Position numbers and translations under genes: made by a program. A DNA stretch of 64,000 bases from CBDCYS01 sp965226245 (GTDB taxonomy: Bacteria; Acidobacteriota; Terriglobia; Bryobacterales; UBA6623): contig CBDDCL010000015.1 of the NCBI GenBank assembly GCA_965226245.1, positions 3,534,001 to 3,598,000 of the forward strand, given 5' to 3'. The notes under the pieces are model-generated. The model was not told the origin of the DNA. It searched no databases and saw only the letters and a list, made by a program, of their open reading frames with translations. Positions 8,040 to 16,877 of this stretch are shown here, one piece after another. Each line of letters opens with the position of its first letter. The stretch's first letter is position 1.

Positions 8040-9104
8040 ATGCACCGCTGTGTTCTAGTCACCGGTGGAGCCGGATTCGTCGGCTCGTCTGCGGCAATTT
8101 CGATCAAGCAGCGTTTCCCGGAGAGCGACGTGATCGCCCTCGATAGCCTGCGGCGCCGCGGCTCCGAGATCAATTTGCCCCGCTTGCGGTCGGCCGGAGT
8201 GCGCTTTATTCACGGGGATGTGCGCTGTGCCGAGGATCTGGACTTGTCCCGCGAACCCGATCTGCTCGTGGAATGTTCGGCCGAGCCCTCCGTGCTGGCC
8301 GGCTACCAGTCGTCGCCGCGGTTTCTCGTCGAGAGCAATCTGGTTGGATGTCTGAACTGCTTGGAACTAGCGCGGCGGAGCAAGTTGGACTTCATCTTCC
8401 TGTCGACCAGCCGTGTCTATCCCGTCGCAGCGCTGAACTCGCTGCCCTACACCGAGCAGGCGACCCGCTTTGAGTGGAGCGATGAATCAGCGGCTGCGGG
8501 CGCCACGGCCCATGGCATCGCGGAGGAATTCACTCTCGAAGGCGCCCGCTCGCTCTACGGCATGACCAAGCTCGCCGCTGAACTCGCCATCGAGGAATAT
8601 TCCGACGCCTACGGGTTCCGCTTCATCATCAACCGCTGCGGCCTGCTGGCGGGACCTGGGCAGTTCGCGCGCTCCGACCAAGGGGTCATCGCCTTTTGGG
8701 CGATGTCGCACCTGTTTGGCCGCCCCTTGAAATATATTGGATTCGGCGGAGGCGGCAAGCAAGTGCGGGACGTTCTTCATATCGATGACTTCACTGATTT
8801 GCTGCTGGATCAGTTGGCGAACTTCGAACGTTACCAGGGCCGCCGTTTCAATGCAGGAGGCGGCCGGGACAACAGCGTGTCACTGCTTGAATGCACGGAA
8901 CTGTGCCGCCGGATCTCCGGAAAAACGATTCCAGTCGAGCCTTCCTCGGAGCAGCGGCCGGGCGATGTGCGGGTCTATATCAGTGATTCTCGGCGGGTTT
9001 CGGGGGTCAATGGCTGGCGCCCGGTACGAGGAGTTGAGGCGACGGTCGAGGATATTTACCGCTGGCTCAGCGAACGCTCGGAGCTTCTGCAAACGATCCT
9101 ATAG
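8040..9104 (+). CDS. NAD-dependent epimerase/dehydratase (CDP-paratose 2-epimerase-like)
   Basis: Extended SDR of 354 residues. It has the Rossmann motif VTGGAGFVGSSAA, DVIALDSL for the NAD ribose, the SAEPSVLAGY loop, FLSTSRVYP with the catalytic serine region, and YGMTKLAAEL carrying the catalytic Tyr-x3-Lys. The C-terminal half (INRCGLLAGPGQF, KQVRDVLHIDDF, FNAGGG) resembles CDP-paratose 2-epimerases and UDP-sugar epimerases. It probably supplies an activated sugar to the glycan cluster. Its 3' end overlaps the convergent glycosyltransferase gene by 38 bp. A second, related SDR is encoded at 10688-11767. Confidence 0.85.
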   Translation: MHRCVLVTGGAGFVGSSAAISIKQRFPESDVIALDSLRRRGSEINLPRLRSAGVRFIHGDVRCAEDLDLSREPDLLVECSAEPSVLAGYQSSPRFLVESNLVGCLNCLELARRSKLDFIFLSTSRVYPVAALNSLPYTEQATRFEWSDESAAAGATAHGIAEEFTLEGARSLYGMTKLAAELAIEEYSDAYGFRFIINRCGLLAGPGQFARSDQGVIAFWAMSHLFGRPLKYIGFGGGGKQVRDVLHIDDFTDLLLDQLANFERYQGRRFNAGGGRDNSVSLLECTELCRRISGKTIPVEPSSEQRPGDVRVYISDSRRVSGVNGWRPVRGVEATVEDIYRWLSERSELLQTIL

Positions 9105-10695
9105 AAGCAATCCGTTTGCTTCGCAACCTGGGTTCTTCATTGGTCCCGGCTTCAAGTGACGCGCTCCAGCGGTACAACACGAACTCATTTGTCTGGTGCA
9201 GCCGGACGAGGTTTTTCGCGTCGAATTTCCGGCAGAGTGAAAGCCAGTTGCGGCCCATGGAGTAGCGGGGGTCGGGGTCCAGCAGCAGGAAATCCTGCCC
9301 GCGGCTCAAGTACTCCGAGCGTTGTTCGACTCGCAACGGCGCCCATTGCGTGAACAAGCTTAAGTTCACATCAGCAGTGTTCGCATGGTTCATGCGCAGG
9401 CACCTTTCAGCGTCGCTGAGGTAGACCAGGCGTGACCGCCAGCGCTCGGGAGCGTAGTGCTGGAGGACGAAATACTCCAAGGGTGAAGTCACCACGAGGG
9501 GCAGGTGCGGCGCCGGTTTTAGCTTTTCCATCGACGCGAAAGTACTTCCGGTTCGGAAGCCGCTCCTATATCCGGTCACGAGATCAGTACCTCGCGTCAC
9601 ACCTTGAACGGCAAACGATGCCGCCAGGATGCCGATCACCACCCATGCCGCCCGTTGCCGGCTCTGCGTGCAGCCGCGGGCGAAAACGGCATAGATCCAG
9701 GCCAGTCCCAGGGCGGCCGGAAGCGAGTATCGAAATACGTAGGCCCCGGTCGTCCACATCGCCGCCAGGGCAGTGAGAGAAGGTGATACCGTCAGGGTCC
9801 ACATCGCGACGGACTCCTCCAAGGGAAAGCTGCCTCCGGGTTTCATATCGGGCGGGGTTTTGGCAGTATTCCAGGCGGCGACAATCAAAAATGGGAGGGC
9901 CAGCAGCGAAATGCGGGCGGTATTCAGACAGACCACGTAGAAGGTCAGCAGGTTGTCCCACCCCACCGGACTCCAAAACCCCTCTGAGTAGGATTCGCGC
10001 GCTCCCTCGATCAGCGGGAGATAGAGCAGGACCGTTGCGGCGCCGCTGGCAAGCGCGAGCCACACGGGCACATCGAGCTGGCGGCGCCGCCAAGTCCGCG
10101 CCAGCTCGCCGGCTCCGACCGGGAAAAGCGAGAATATGGCGTAGTAGTGGCTTCCCATGGCAACAGCCACCACCAACGAAAGTCCCAGCAAAGCGCCTCG
10201 CCGCCCCTGGCCGTCGGACGCCCGCCGCCACAGCAAGAGCGATACCGCGGTGCAAGCCGTCAGCAGAATGTAGGGGCGGGCTTCAAAAGAGTATTGGAAA
10301 AGGTTGGTCGTCCAAAGAAACCCCACCGCGATCACGCCATACAGGGCGCCGATTCTTTCCGCGATCCACAGAAAGAATACATAGGTAGCGATCGCAAATG
10401 CCGCCAGCGACGGCAGCCGAGTGGCAAATTCGGTCTCTCCCAGCAGGCCCTGAAAACACGCTGTGAGGAGGTAGCTTACAGGAGGTTGTCCGTCGGCGGT
10501 CTGCTCCAGCGCGGCCCAAATCTCGGTGGGGCTTCCCAGCCGGGACAGGTGGAAAGTCAGCAGTTCGTCGAACCAAAACGGGCGCAACGCGGCGTTGGCG
10601 ATCGCGAACAGGAAGGCCCCAGTGAAGGCGCCGGCCACGATCCATCTGGACTGATCGCCAAGCGACCTCAATGAGGTACTACCCGGGTCAGGCAT
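9067..10695 (-). CDS. Integral-membrane glycosyltransferase (GT39/ArnT-like)
   Basis: About 542 residues with roughly ten hydrophobic helices, such as WIVAGAFTGAFLFAIANAAL, YGVIAVGFLWTTNLF and ALASGAATVLLYLPL. The first periplasmic loop carries the acid pair PFWFDELLTFHLS expected of GT-C enzymes that use polyprenyl-phosphate sugars, and ARPYILL follows the family pattern. It is predicted to act at the outer face of the inner membrane. ATG 10695 overlaps the stop of the upstream SDR gene (ATGCCTGA); an ATG at 10758 would overlap that gene by 71 bp. The 3' end runs 38 bp into the convergent epimerase gene. Confidence 0.82.
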   Translation of the reverse strand: MPDPGSTSLRSLGDQSRWIVAGAFTGAFLFAIANAALRPFWFDELLTFHLSRLGSPTEIWAALEQTADGQPPVSYLLTACFQGLLGETEFATRLPSLAAFAIATYVFFLWIAERIGALYGVIAVGFLWTTNLFQYSFEARPYILLTACTAVSLLLWRRASDGQGRRGALLGLSLVVAVAMGSHYYAIFSLFPVGAGELARTWRRRQLDVPVWLALASGAATVLLYLPLIEGARESYSEGFWSPVGWDNLLTFYVVCLNTARISLLALPFLIVAAWNTAKTPPDMKPGGSFPLEESVAMWTLTVSPSLTALAAMWTTGAYVFRYSLPAALGLAWIYAVFARGCTQSRQRAAWVVIGILAASFAVQGVTRGTDLVTGYRSGFRTGSTFASMEKLKPAPHLPLVVTSPLEYFVLQHYAPERWRSRLVYLSDAERCLRMNHANTADVNLSLFTQWAPLRVEQRSEYLSRGQDFLLLDPDPRYSMGRNWLSLCRKFDAKNLVRLHQTNEFVLYRWSASLEAGTNEEPRLRSKRIASIGSFAEAPSVR

Positions 10696-11767
10696 GGCAA
10701 ACGACGGTGGAACTGGGCTGCCCGGATCCGTCCGCTGGATAGCGATGATGTTTGACAATCTGCTCGATGATCGCCGGGACGTCGAATTCCAGTTTCCAAT
10801 CCGGGAAGTGGCTCCGGATCTTCGTCAAATCGCTGATATAGCAGATGTGGTCGCCCTTGCGGTTCTTCTCGCTGAGGGTGTAGGGAAGTTGGAAGCCAAG
10901 CGCGGCCAGCATCTCGATCGTCTCGAGAACCGAAATGCTGTTGTCCCGGCCCCCGCCCAGGTTATAAACTTCACCGCAGCGCGGGTTCTTGAAAAAGGCC
11001 AGGAAAAGACGCGCAACATCGCGCGCGTGAATCTGGTCGCGAACCTGTTTTCCCTTGTAGCCGAAGATCGTGTAGGGACGTCCCTCCACCGCGCACTTGA
11101 CGATGTAGTTGAGGTAGCCGTGAAGCTCGACCCCGGACTGTTGCGGGCCCGTCAGGCAGCCGCCGCGGAAAACACCGGCCGGCATCTGAAAATAGAGGCC
11201 GAACTCCTGGCACAGGAGATCGGCGGCGGCTTTTGAAGCCCCAAAGGGCGAGTGCAAACATTGGTCGATCGACATCGTCTCATCAATGCCGTTGCGCCCA
11301 TCCGCGTAATCGAACCGGGTCTCTTTCTCGATCAGCGGCAGGTGATTCGGGTGGTCCCCATAGACCTTGTTCGTGCTGGTGAACACGAACGGCGACTCCG
11401 GACAGTAATCGCGCGCGGCGACCAGCAAGTTGTGCGTCCCGACTGTGTTGACGTCGAAGTCGAGGTAGGGAATCTCGGCCGCCTTGTCGTGCGATGGCTG
11501 CGCCGCCGTGTGAATGATGAACTGCGGCCGCTGCTCCTCCACCAGATCGCGAACAGCGCTTCGGTCCGCGACATCGATTGAAAAATGCTGGTAACGAGGA
11601 TACCGTTGCCGCAGATCTTCAACTGTGGCTTTCGTCGACCCCTCCGCTCCAAAGAACTGGCGGCGCATGTCATTGTCGACGCCGATGACTTCCCACCCTT
11701 CCTCGCTGAGCATTCGGACGCATTCCGAGCCGATCAGGCCTCCCGAGCCGGTAACGATAGCTTTCAT
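10688..11767 (-). CDS. NAD-dependent epimerase/dehydratase (CDP-paratose 2-epimerase-like)
   Basis: About 359 residues starting MKAIVTGSGGLIGSE, with the glycine-rich NAD motif at residues 6-12, EVIGVDNDMR for the ribose, HTAAQPSHD, FTSTNKVYGD and FGASKAAADLLC. Y is replaced by F in the catalytic Y/F-x3-K position that I read (SPFGASKAAADL), so the key tyrosine needs an alignment check. RGGCLTGPQQSGVELHGYL and GKQVRDQIHARD match the CDP-paratose/tyvelose epimerase group. ATG 11767 is chosen because it sits right before the Rossmann strand. Its stop overlaps the start of the membrane glycosyltransferase gene downstream. Confidence 0.83.
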   Translation of the reverse strand: MKAIVTGSGGLIGSECVRMLSEEGWEVIGVDNDMRRQFFGAEGSTKATVEDLRQRYPRYQHFSIDVADRSAVRDLVEEQRPQFIIHTAAQPSHDKAAEIPYLDFDVNTVGTHNLLVAARDYCPESPFVFTSTNKVYGDHPNHLPLIEKETRFDYADGRNGIDETMSIDQCLHSPFGASKAAADLLCQEFGLYFQMPAGVFRGGCLTGPQQSGVELHGYLNYIVKCAVEGRPYTIFGYKGKQVRDQIHARDVARLFLAFFKNPRCGEVYNLGGGRDNSISVLETIEMLAALGFQLPYTLSEKNRKGDHICYISDLTKIRSHFPDWKLEFDVPAIIEQIVKHHRYPADGSGQPSSTVVCHA

Positions 11768-11787
11768 CACACTCTTCACTCCATTGG

Positions 11788-11882
11788 CTGCTGTTTTTAG
11801 TCCTGACTTACTATCGTACGATCCCCGCCTCGCGTACAGCACTATTTGGAACGCCCTATTCCGTTACTCGTTTTTACAGCAC
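11788..11882 (+). repeat. 95-bp direct repeat, copy 1
   Basis: Matches 14967-15061 in the same orientation with roughly a dozen differences; the core CGCGTACAGCACTATTTGGA followed by ACGCCCTATTC is identical. The two copies bracket the glycosyltransferase pair at 12069-14917. This copy lies just upstream of the SDR gene at 11767. The rest of the gap to 12068 holds no convincing gene. Confidence 0.75.
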
Positions 11883-12068
11883 GACTCTCAGGGCGAAAGC
11901 AGAATTCACCGCGCTGAGCCAGGCCATCCAGACGGAAGCCGAGGCCCAGCAACCCGGTTATCGTCGCGAAGCCGGCGATCGCCCGAGCCGGGGACTTTGG
12001 CGGAGCCGCGTCTCTTGACCCGGTTGAATTTTTTCGGACAGCCATCTGCGTGGAAATCAGGCCGCGAG

Positions 12069-13769
12069 TCAAGGCAAGCTCATGCCCCGCAGGTCATGGA
12101 CGCGAAACTTTCCGGTCGAGGATTCAAACAATACAGGCTGGCCCCTCAGAAGCTCCTCAATCTTGGCCCGCGCGGCGTCTCCCCCGCTGAGCCAATGGAA
12201 ATCCCATGAAGAAACAACCCAGTAGCGCGCTCCTACGTGCCGCGCCGTATCGAACACATTAGCCAAATCGCGGTCGCGAACGGAAGAGTCGTTCGCATAA
12301 GACACCTCCTGGGAAAAGACAATCGGCTGTATCGCCTGCCGCCGGGTGTACAAGTAAAGGTGCCCGTCATCACAGGAGATAAATCTCGCCGACGCCTCGG
12401 TATGGTCCCGTATCCAGTCATACAGTTCCTGCTCTTCGCCGCTGACCTCAATGCGCCGCGCGCTCTGAGCGACGATGTCGTTATTCCGTCGCCAATAACC
12501 CGTGGCGCCGCGAACACTGAAGAAGAGAATCACCAGCGCCACTCCGGCCGCCACAAGCCGGTCCAGCAGAGGCTTGGGCGGTCGCAAGGTCTGGACCACA
12601 ACTCCAACAACGGACCGAGCCTCGGTCCACAGCCCTATAGCGAACAACGGCAACAGCGGAAGGCCGAACCGCAGCATGTATTCGCCGTGCGACCAAACCA
12701 GCAGCACGGCCGAATACAACGGAACAGCCAGATGGACCGCGGACCACCCGTTGGCTTTGCCATGGCGAAATAGACCATGAAAAACAGCGAACGTAACAGC
12801 AAGGTGAGCGAGCAGGCTGACCAGCACGCCCTCCTGTTCAGTTCCAAGAAACAAAAAGTAAGATGCCGGCATGAGAAGGAACAGGATCGTGTTCTGCCCT
12901 AACATGGTGAGGAAATGGTCCAGGTCGGGCACGGACAACTTCCAAAAGTCCCCGTAACTTGTGTAGTACAGCCAAGTTTGACGAAAACCTGCGTCTCCGC
13001 CCGAGGCCCAAGCTTCGAGCGGCTCGTTGGTCCCCTGCAGAAACAGAACGAGGCACACGATTGGAGCGCTGCAGGCGGCAAAAATGACGGTTGGGCGATA
13101 GCCGCGACGGTATAGCGTGAATCCCACTCCCGCCACAAGGAAGGTGACGGCTATCAGCCGCGTCAACACAGCCGCCGCCATGATTACGCCGCTCAGGGCC
13201 GGCAGCCAAACAGGAGCCCGTTTCTTAACCGACGCCTCGAGCAGCGTCAGCGACACAAATGACAGCCCCATCATGGGTACGTCTGTCATGATTCGCGAGC
13301 CGATCTGGAGGAAGACCGGATGCAGCCCGCAAAAGGCGGTGATCGCGAGCGACAATCCGCGGCTCGCCCCCAAGCGCCGGATCAACCGGTAGCAAGCCCA
13401 CAGCGCGAAGCAAGCGAAGAACGCCGACAGCGCTACAGCCTGATCTAAATTAGACGGAAACTCCGGGTTCCAGCGCCAAACAAAAGAAAGCACCCAGGGG
13501 TAAAACATTGGATATTTTGTCTGTACCGGCGTATTCGGGAGACTGGGGATCAAGTGCCCGCGGTCTTCCGCCAGAGCCAGGGCCGCTCCCATGAACAAAG
13601 TGTCGTCTTGATACTGTCCGAACAGGCGCGCCGGATCCAGGCGATAGATCAACCAAAGACTGCAGGCGAAAATCACGGCCAGCGTTCCGCTCGCCGCTCG
13701 GCGAGAAACATGGAGCCCTCGCAACCGGCCGGTCCAATTCCGCATGTCCGCTTTAGACTGCATGATCAT
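12069..13769 (-). CDS. Integral-membrane glycosyltransferase (GT39-like)
   Basis: About 566 residues with many hydrophobic helices, e.g. ASGTLAVIFACSLWLIYRL near the N-terminus, VTFLVAGVGFTLY and LVAAGVALVILFF. The first loop has the acidic pair QYQDDTLFMG, as in GT-C transferases, followed by QTKYPMFYPWVLSFVWRW. A soluble C-terminal periplasmic segment contains the DGHLYLYTRRQ region. It probably transfers a lipid-linked sugar at the outer face of the inner membrane. ATG 13769 starts 8 bp after the stop of the GT87 gene; the frame is open further upstream but overlaps that gene. Forms an operon with 13778-14917. Confidence 0.8.
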   Translation of the reverse strand: MIMQSKADMRNWTGRLRGLHVSRRAASGTLAVIFACSLWLIYRLDPARLFGQYQDDTLFMGAALALAEDRGHLIPSLPNTPVQTKYPMFYPWVLSFVWRWNPEFPSNLDQAVALSAFFACFALWACYRLIRRLGASRGLSLAITAFCGLHPVFLQIGSRIMTDVPMMGLSFVSLTLLEASVKKRAPVWLPALSGVIMAAAVLTRLIAVTFLVAGVGFTLYRRGYRPTVIFAACSAPIVCLVLFLQGTNEPLEAWASGGDAGFRQTWLYYTSYGDFWKLSVPDLDHFLTMLGQNTILFLLMPASYFLFLGTEQEGVLVSLLAHLAVTFAVFHGLFRHGKANGWSAVHLAVPLYSAVLLVWSHGEYMLRFGLPLLPLFAIGLWTEARSVVGVVVQTLRPPKPLLDRLVAAGVALVILFFSVRGATGYWRRNNDIVAQSARRIEVSGEEQELYDWIRDHTEASARFISCDDGHLYLYTRRQAIQPIVFSQEVSYANDSSVRDRDLANVFDTARHVGARYWVVSSWDFHWLSGGDAARAKIEELLRGQPVLFESSTGKFRVHDLRGMSLP

Positions 13770-13777
13770 CAACCCAT

Positions 13778-14917
13778 TTAATGAGCTTGAGCATAGCCGC
13801 TCAGCGCCCCCGTCTCCAGCTCCCGTTTCCGCCAGCTTGCGATCAGCAGCAGCACGAGACCGCCGATGTACATCACTCCGTCGTGCCGGTAAACATGAGG
13901 ACTGAAGAACGTGGCGCCCAAAAGCGCCAGCCCCGGCAATAAATGGCCCGGAACCCGGCGCATGGCGACAGCGTAACCCAGACCCGCCAGCGCCGTCACC
14001 GCCAGGACCGCCTCTGGGCTGAACTCGCCCCGCAGCAGCCCCCGAAAGTTCCACAGAAGCTCCGAATGCAAGCCCCACTTGCCGTCGGTTCCGGCTAGCT
14101 CCATGCACAACTCGGCATAGTCAGCCAGCATGCCGAAACCAAGCACGAACGCGGGAAGCGCGATAAGACCCGCTGCGGCCGCAGCAGCGAACCCCGCTGC
14201 CCGCCGCTTCCCCGCAATCGCTAAGATTGCCAAAAGCGGGAAAATGATCGTGAACTTGACCGAGGCCAGCCCGATCAGCGCGCCTGCCGTTCGGTCACGG
14301 TCTTCCAACAGCGACAACAATCCGGCGAACGCGAGAATCACAACCCACATCGAGTCTTGTCCCATCGTGATCGATGCTCCGAAGAACAGTATGGCGGCCG
14401 TGAAAATCAGGAAAAGAACCAATATTCCTCCATGCTGATAGCGAATCCCGTGGAGTGAAAAAGCGGCAAAACCGCAGATCAAAACCACATTCAGCGCCTG
14501 CATGGCCCGCAATCCATCTTGGTAGGACAGCAACACGCTCGGCAAATACAGGAGCGCCTCGACCGGATGATGGTTCCAGATCATGAAGGTTTCGTACTCG
14601 TCATGGGTGACTCGATGAAAAAATGTCTGCTGCAGATCGGCGTCGTAGAGATCCCGTCCCGCGCCGCTGGCTATCATCTGAGCCGCTGTGCGGTAAATGG
14701 CGAAATCAGCGGGCCGATCTTCCAGAGGAGTGAAATTGAATCCGATGTAAATGGCCACTCCCAGAGGCAGCAGCAACAGCGAAACATAGAGCGCCGTTTC
14801 AATTCGCTGGAGAAGATCCCGCGGGGATGCTTCCCCGCCCGGCGCGGGATGATCGGATTCGGCGCCGTCGCCGCCGACGCACTGCGAACTTGCGGGTTTT
14901 ACCTGTTCTTTTGCCAC
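13778..14917 (-). CDS. GT87-family (DUF2029) membrane glycosyltransferase
   Basis: 379 residues, polytopic: an N-terminal cytoplasmic tail, then LYVSLLLLPLGVAIYIGF and about eight more helices. The DFAIYRTAAQMIASGAGRDL segment is the classic GT87 first loop (aspartate followed by Y-x-A-A-x-x-x-x-x-G-x-x-LYD). FFGASITMGQDSMW and ILAFAGLLS follow the mannosyltransferase pattern known from actinobacterial PimE-like enzymes that use polyprenyl-phosphate mannose. Donor and acceptor are unknown here. It is first in a two-gene minus-strand unit with the GT39-like gene. Confidence 0.82.
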   Translation of the reverse strand: MAKEQVKPASSQCVGGDGAESDHPAPGGEASPRDLLQRIETALYVSLLLLPLGVAIYIGFNFTPLEDRPADFAIYRTAAQMIASGAGRDLYDADLQQTFFHRVTHDEYETFMIWNHHPVEALLYLPSVLLSYQDGLRAMQALNVVLICGFAAFSLHGIRYQHGGILVLFLIFTAAILFFGASITMGQDSMWVVILAFAGLLSLLEDRDRTAGALIGLASVKFTIIFPLLAILAIAGKRRAAGFAAAAAAGLIALPAFVLGFGMLADYAELCMELAGTDGKWGLHSELLWNFRGLLRGEFSPEAVLAVTALAGLGYAVAMRRVPGHLLPGLALLGATFFSPHVYRHDGVMYIGGLVLLLIASWRKRELETGALSGYAQAH

Positions 14918-14966
14918 CTCTAAAAGATTACCCGCTTACGCACGCCCCCTGCTGTCCAACCGAGAT

Positions 14967-15061
14967 CTGCTATTTTTAGCCCTAACTTACGATCGCACGA
15001 TCCCCGCCCCGCGTACAGCACTATTTGGAACGCCCTATTCTGTTGCCTGTTTTTGCAGCAT
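14967..15061 (+). repeat. 95-bp direct repeat, copy 2
   Basis: Second copy of the repeat at 11788-11882, same orientation and length. It sits in the 280-bp gap between the GT87 gene and the split methyltransferase gene; nothing else is recognised in that gap. Confidence 0.75.
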
Positions 15062-15200
15062 GCCTCCCAGGCCAAACCGCTAAGGACGGCTGGCCCCGGG
15101 GCGCAGGATCAGAACTTATCCGATAAGGAGTATTCCGGCGAAGGTTGGCGAAGACGGGAGACCGGTTCCGTGCTGCTGGCTCCTGGTACGCTCAAATAGT

Positions 15201-16832
15201 ATGCAATCCCGGCGGCTTCAGTTCAGTTTGGTTGTTACCGCACTCGTAATCGTTCTTGGTTCGTTCTATTCAGTGAGCGAAACCGTCCCCATAACGTCTG
15301 TTGTCGCGGCCGCCGGGCTGATTTGGTCCACGCGCCGGCTGGGCGCTTGGTTGATGGCCGGCGGCTTCCTCCTCATCGGGCTGATCTGGCAGCTGTTGAT
15401 GGGGGATTATCAGTGTTCCCCTTGGGGGCAAGCGCGGATCGTAATAGCGAAGTTGAGCGGGGCTATCCCGCTTGTGGGTTGGGAAGATGTTTGGAAAGGC
15501 GGGACCACGCGACAATTATGTTACCTGAATTATGCACAGATTCGCTTTGCGAGTGCGGCTGCGTTCGTAGCGGCTTGACGGCCGTCGTAAGGTGGGAGCT
15601 CGGCAACTGGTCTTTTGGCTTCTCCGTCCCCGGTTTCCCCTCCCGCCCAGAATCCGCGTCGGCAAAACCCCGCTCCGAAGTGGCGTGTTTCCAGTACGTT
15701 GCGGCCAGTGCATAAAATTTTATGCATAGCGCATAGCCAGGCTCTCAGATCAACGCCCTCTCGACTACCGGCGGCAAGCCGCCGTAGGGAGTCGGCTTCC
15801 TGCCGCGGAAGTTGTCAAGGCGTGGATGCCCCGATTTTATTGGGCTGCGAGACCGTCACGGCTGGGCCTTGTTTGACGGCCCTTTGGGAGCTATGCTGTT
15901 TTCGCTTGGTAACCATTTGGGTGACCTCCTTTGGGTTGGCTGGTGAAGCTGGAATCTTTGCCAGCCTACCTTTTTACCCCATGTTTTCGGGCGTTCCCCA
16001 ATGGTCCCTTGCGGCTCAGCCCTCCTCAGGTGCACCCCGCAATGCATAATTCAGGTGTTACGGCTCATCGGAGCTGGATGTCGCTCTGCTGGATCAAAAG
16101 TCTGTTGATGGCCATATCTGGGAGCAATACGCTACTCCCCTTGGAAAATTTTGGGTTCCCGCGCCTGGCGAGCCCGTGAGCTGGGAAGTCTGGGAACTGC
16201 TGTCCCAGTCGGTCTACGAGAGCCGTAATGTATCCATCCGCCCCGGCGACGTTGTCATCGACTGCGGAGCTCACGTGGGCGTCTTTACGCGATTCGCCTT
16301 GAGGCAAGGGGCGAGTCGTGTGATTGCAATCGAACCGGATCCGACGAATGTCGCCTGTATCCGGGAGAATCTCGCCGCTGAAATCGAGAGCGGTCAAGTG
16401 CAGGTGATGCCGGTGGGGGTTTGGGATCAGAGAAAGCGCTTACCTCTGTTCGTCTCGGAAGAAAGTTTCGACGCCCACACTTTCGTTTCCTCCTCCCACG
16501 CCCACACGCTGGTCCCGCATTCCAGCGAAAGCCGCGGCGCGGAAGACATTCTGGTATTGCCCCTCGACGAAATTGTCGATGAGTTGGCGCTTGACCGGGT
16601 CGACTTCGTGAAGATGGACATCGAAGGGGCTGAACGCAATGCTCTCCAGGGAGCACGCAAGACGCTGATTCGATTCAAGCCTCGCATGGCGATTTGCGTC
16701 TACCACAGAGACGACGACCCTGTCGTGGTTCCGCGTATTATCCAGGAAACTCGCTCCGACTATAGTGTTCACGGGAAACTTGTAGAGACAGGCTGGGGCA
16801 AGGTTAGGCCCAAAGTTCTTTACTTCGACTGA
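15201..16832 (+). pseudogene. FkbM-family methyltransferase with N-terminal membrane helices, split by a 532-bp mobile element
   Basis: The 5' part (15201-15523) encodes two membrane helices (FSLVVTALVIVLGSFY and LMAGGFLLIGLIWQLLM). The 3' part (from 16061) encodes a FkbM SAM methyltransferase: VVIDCGAHVGVFTRFAL, VIAIEPDPTNVACIREN, VDFVKMDIEGAER. Deleting the element 15524-16055 with one TGTTA duplication joins them in one frame (QLCY then GSSELDVALLDQ) as a 364-residue protein, which shows the gene was intact before insertion. FkbM enzymes O-methylate sugars and other substrates, which fits the adjacent glycan genes. As it stands the upstream reading frame ends at 15578 inside the element. 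The domain could still be made from a GTG at 16176. Confidence 0.88.
15524..16055 (+). mobile_element. 532-bp non-autonomous transposable element (MITE-like), copy 1
   Basis: Ends in the 13-bp perfect inverted repeat CCTGAATTATGCA and is flanked by a 5-bp target duplication TGTTA (15519-15523 and 16056-16060). Two further copies at 25963-26494 and 45811-46342 have the same length and, as far as I can read, the same sequence. No transposase is encoded. Near the centre is an 18-bp palindrome TGCATAAAATTTTATGCA, and on the minus strand (15815-15916) a 33-codon ORF with a strong SD. CCT ends and 5-bp duplications resemble IS1380-family elements such as ISEcp1; that link is inference. Confidence 0.93.
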
Positions 16833-16877
16833 TTCTCTCAAAGACTATTTTCAGGGAAAGTCGGGTCCGAGCTGCGG

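Noticed and set aside
11842..12072. A minus-strand frame with a short GLLGLGFRL-like stretch resembling a PEP-CTERM tail.
   Set aside because: No VPEP motif in the right place and no upstream secreted protein; too short to support.
15615..16049. A 144-codon open frame inside the 532-bp element, identical in all three copies.
   Set aside because: Its conservation follows simply from the copies being identical. It has no SD, odd composition (MASPSPVSPPAQNPRR...), and the opposite strand has the better translation signal.
15524..16055. The 532-bp element as a self-splicing intron, because the host frames are restored on removal.
   Set aside because: It has terminal inverted repeats and a different 5-bp duplication at each site, the marks of DNA transposition. 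I see no group I or II core.
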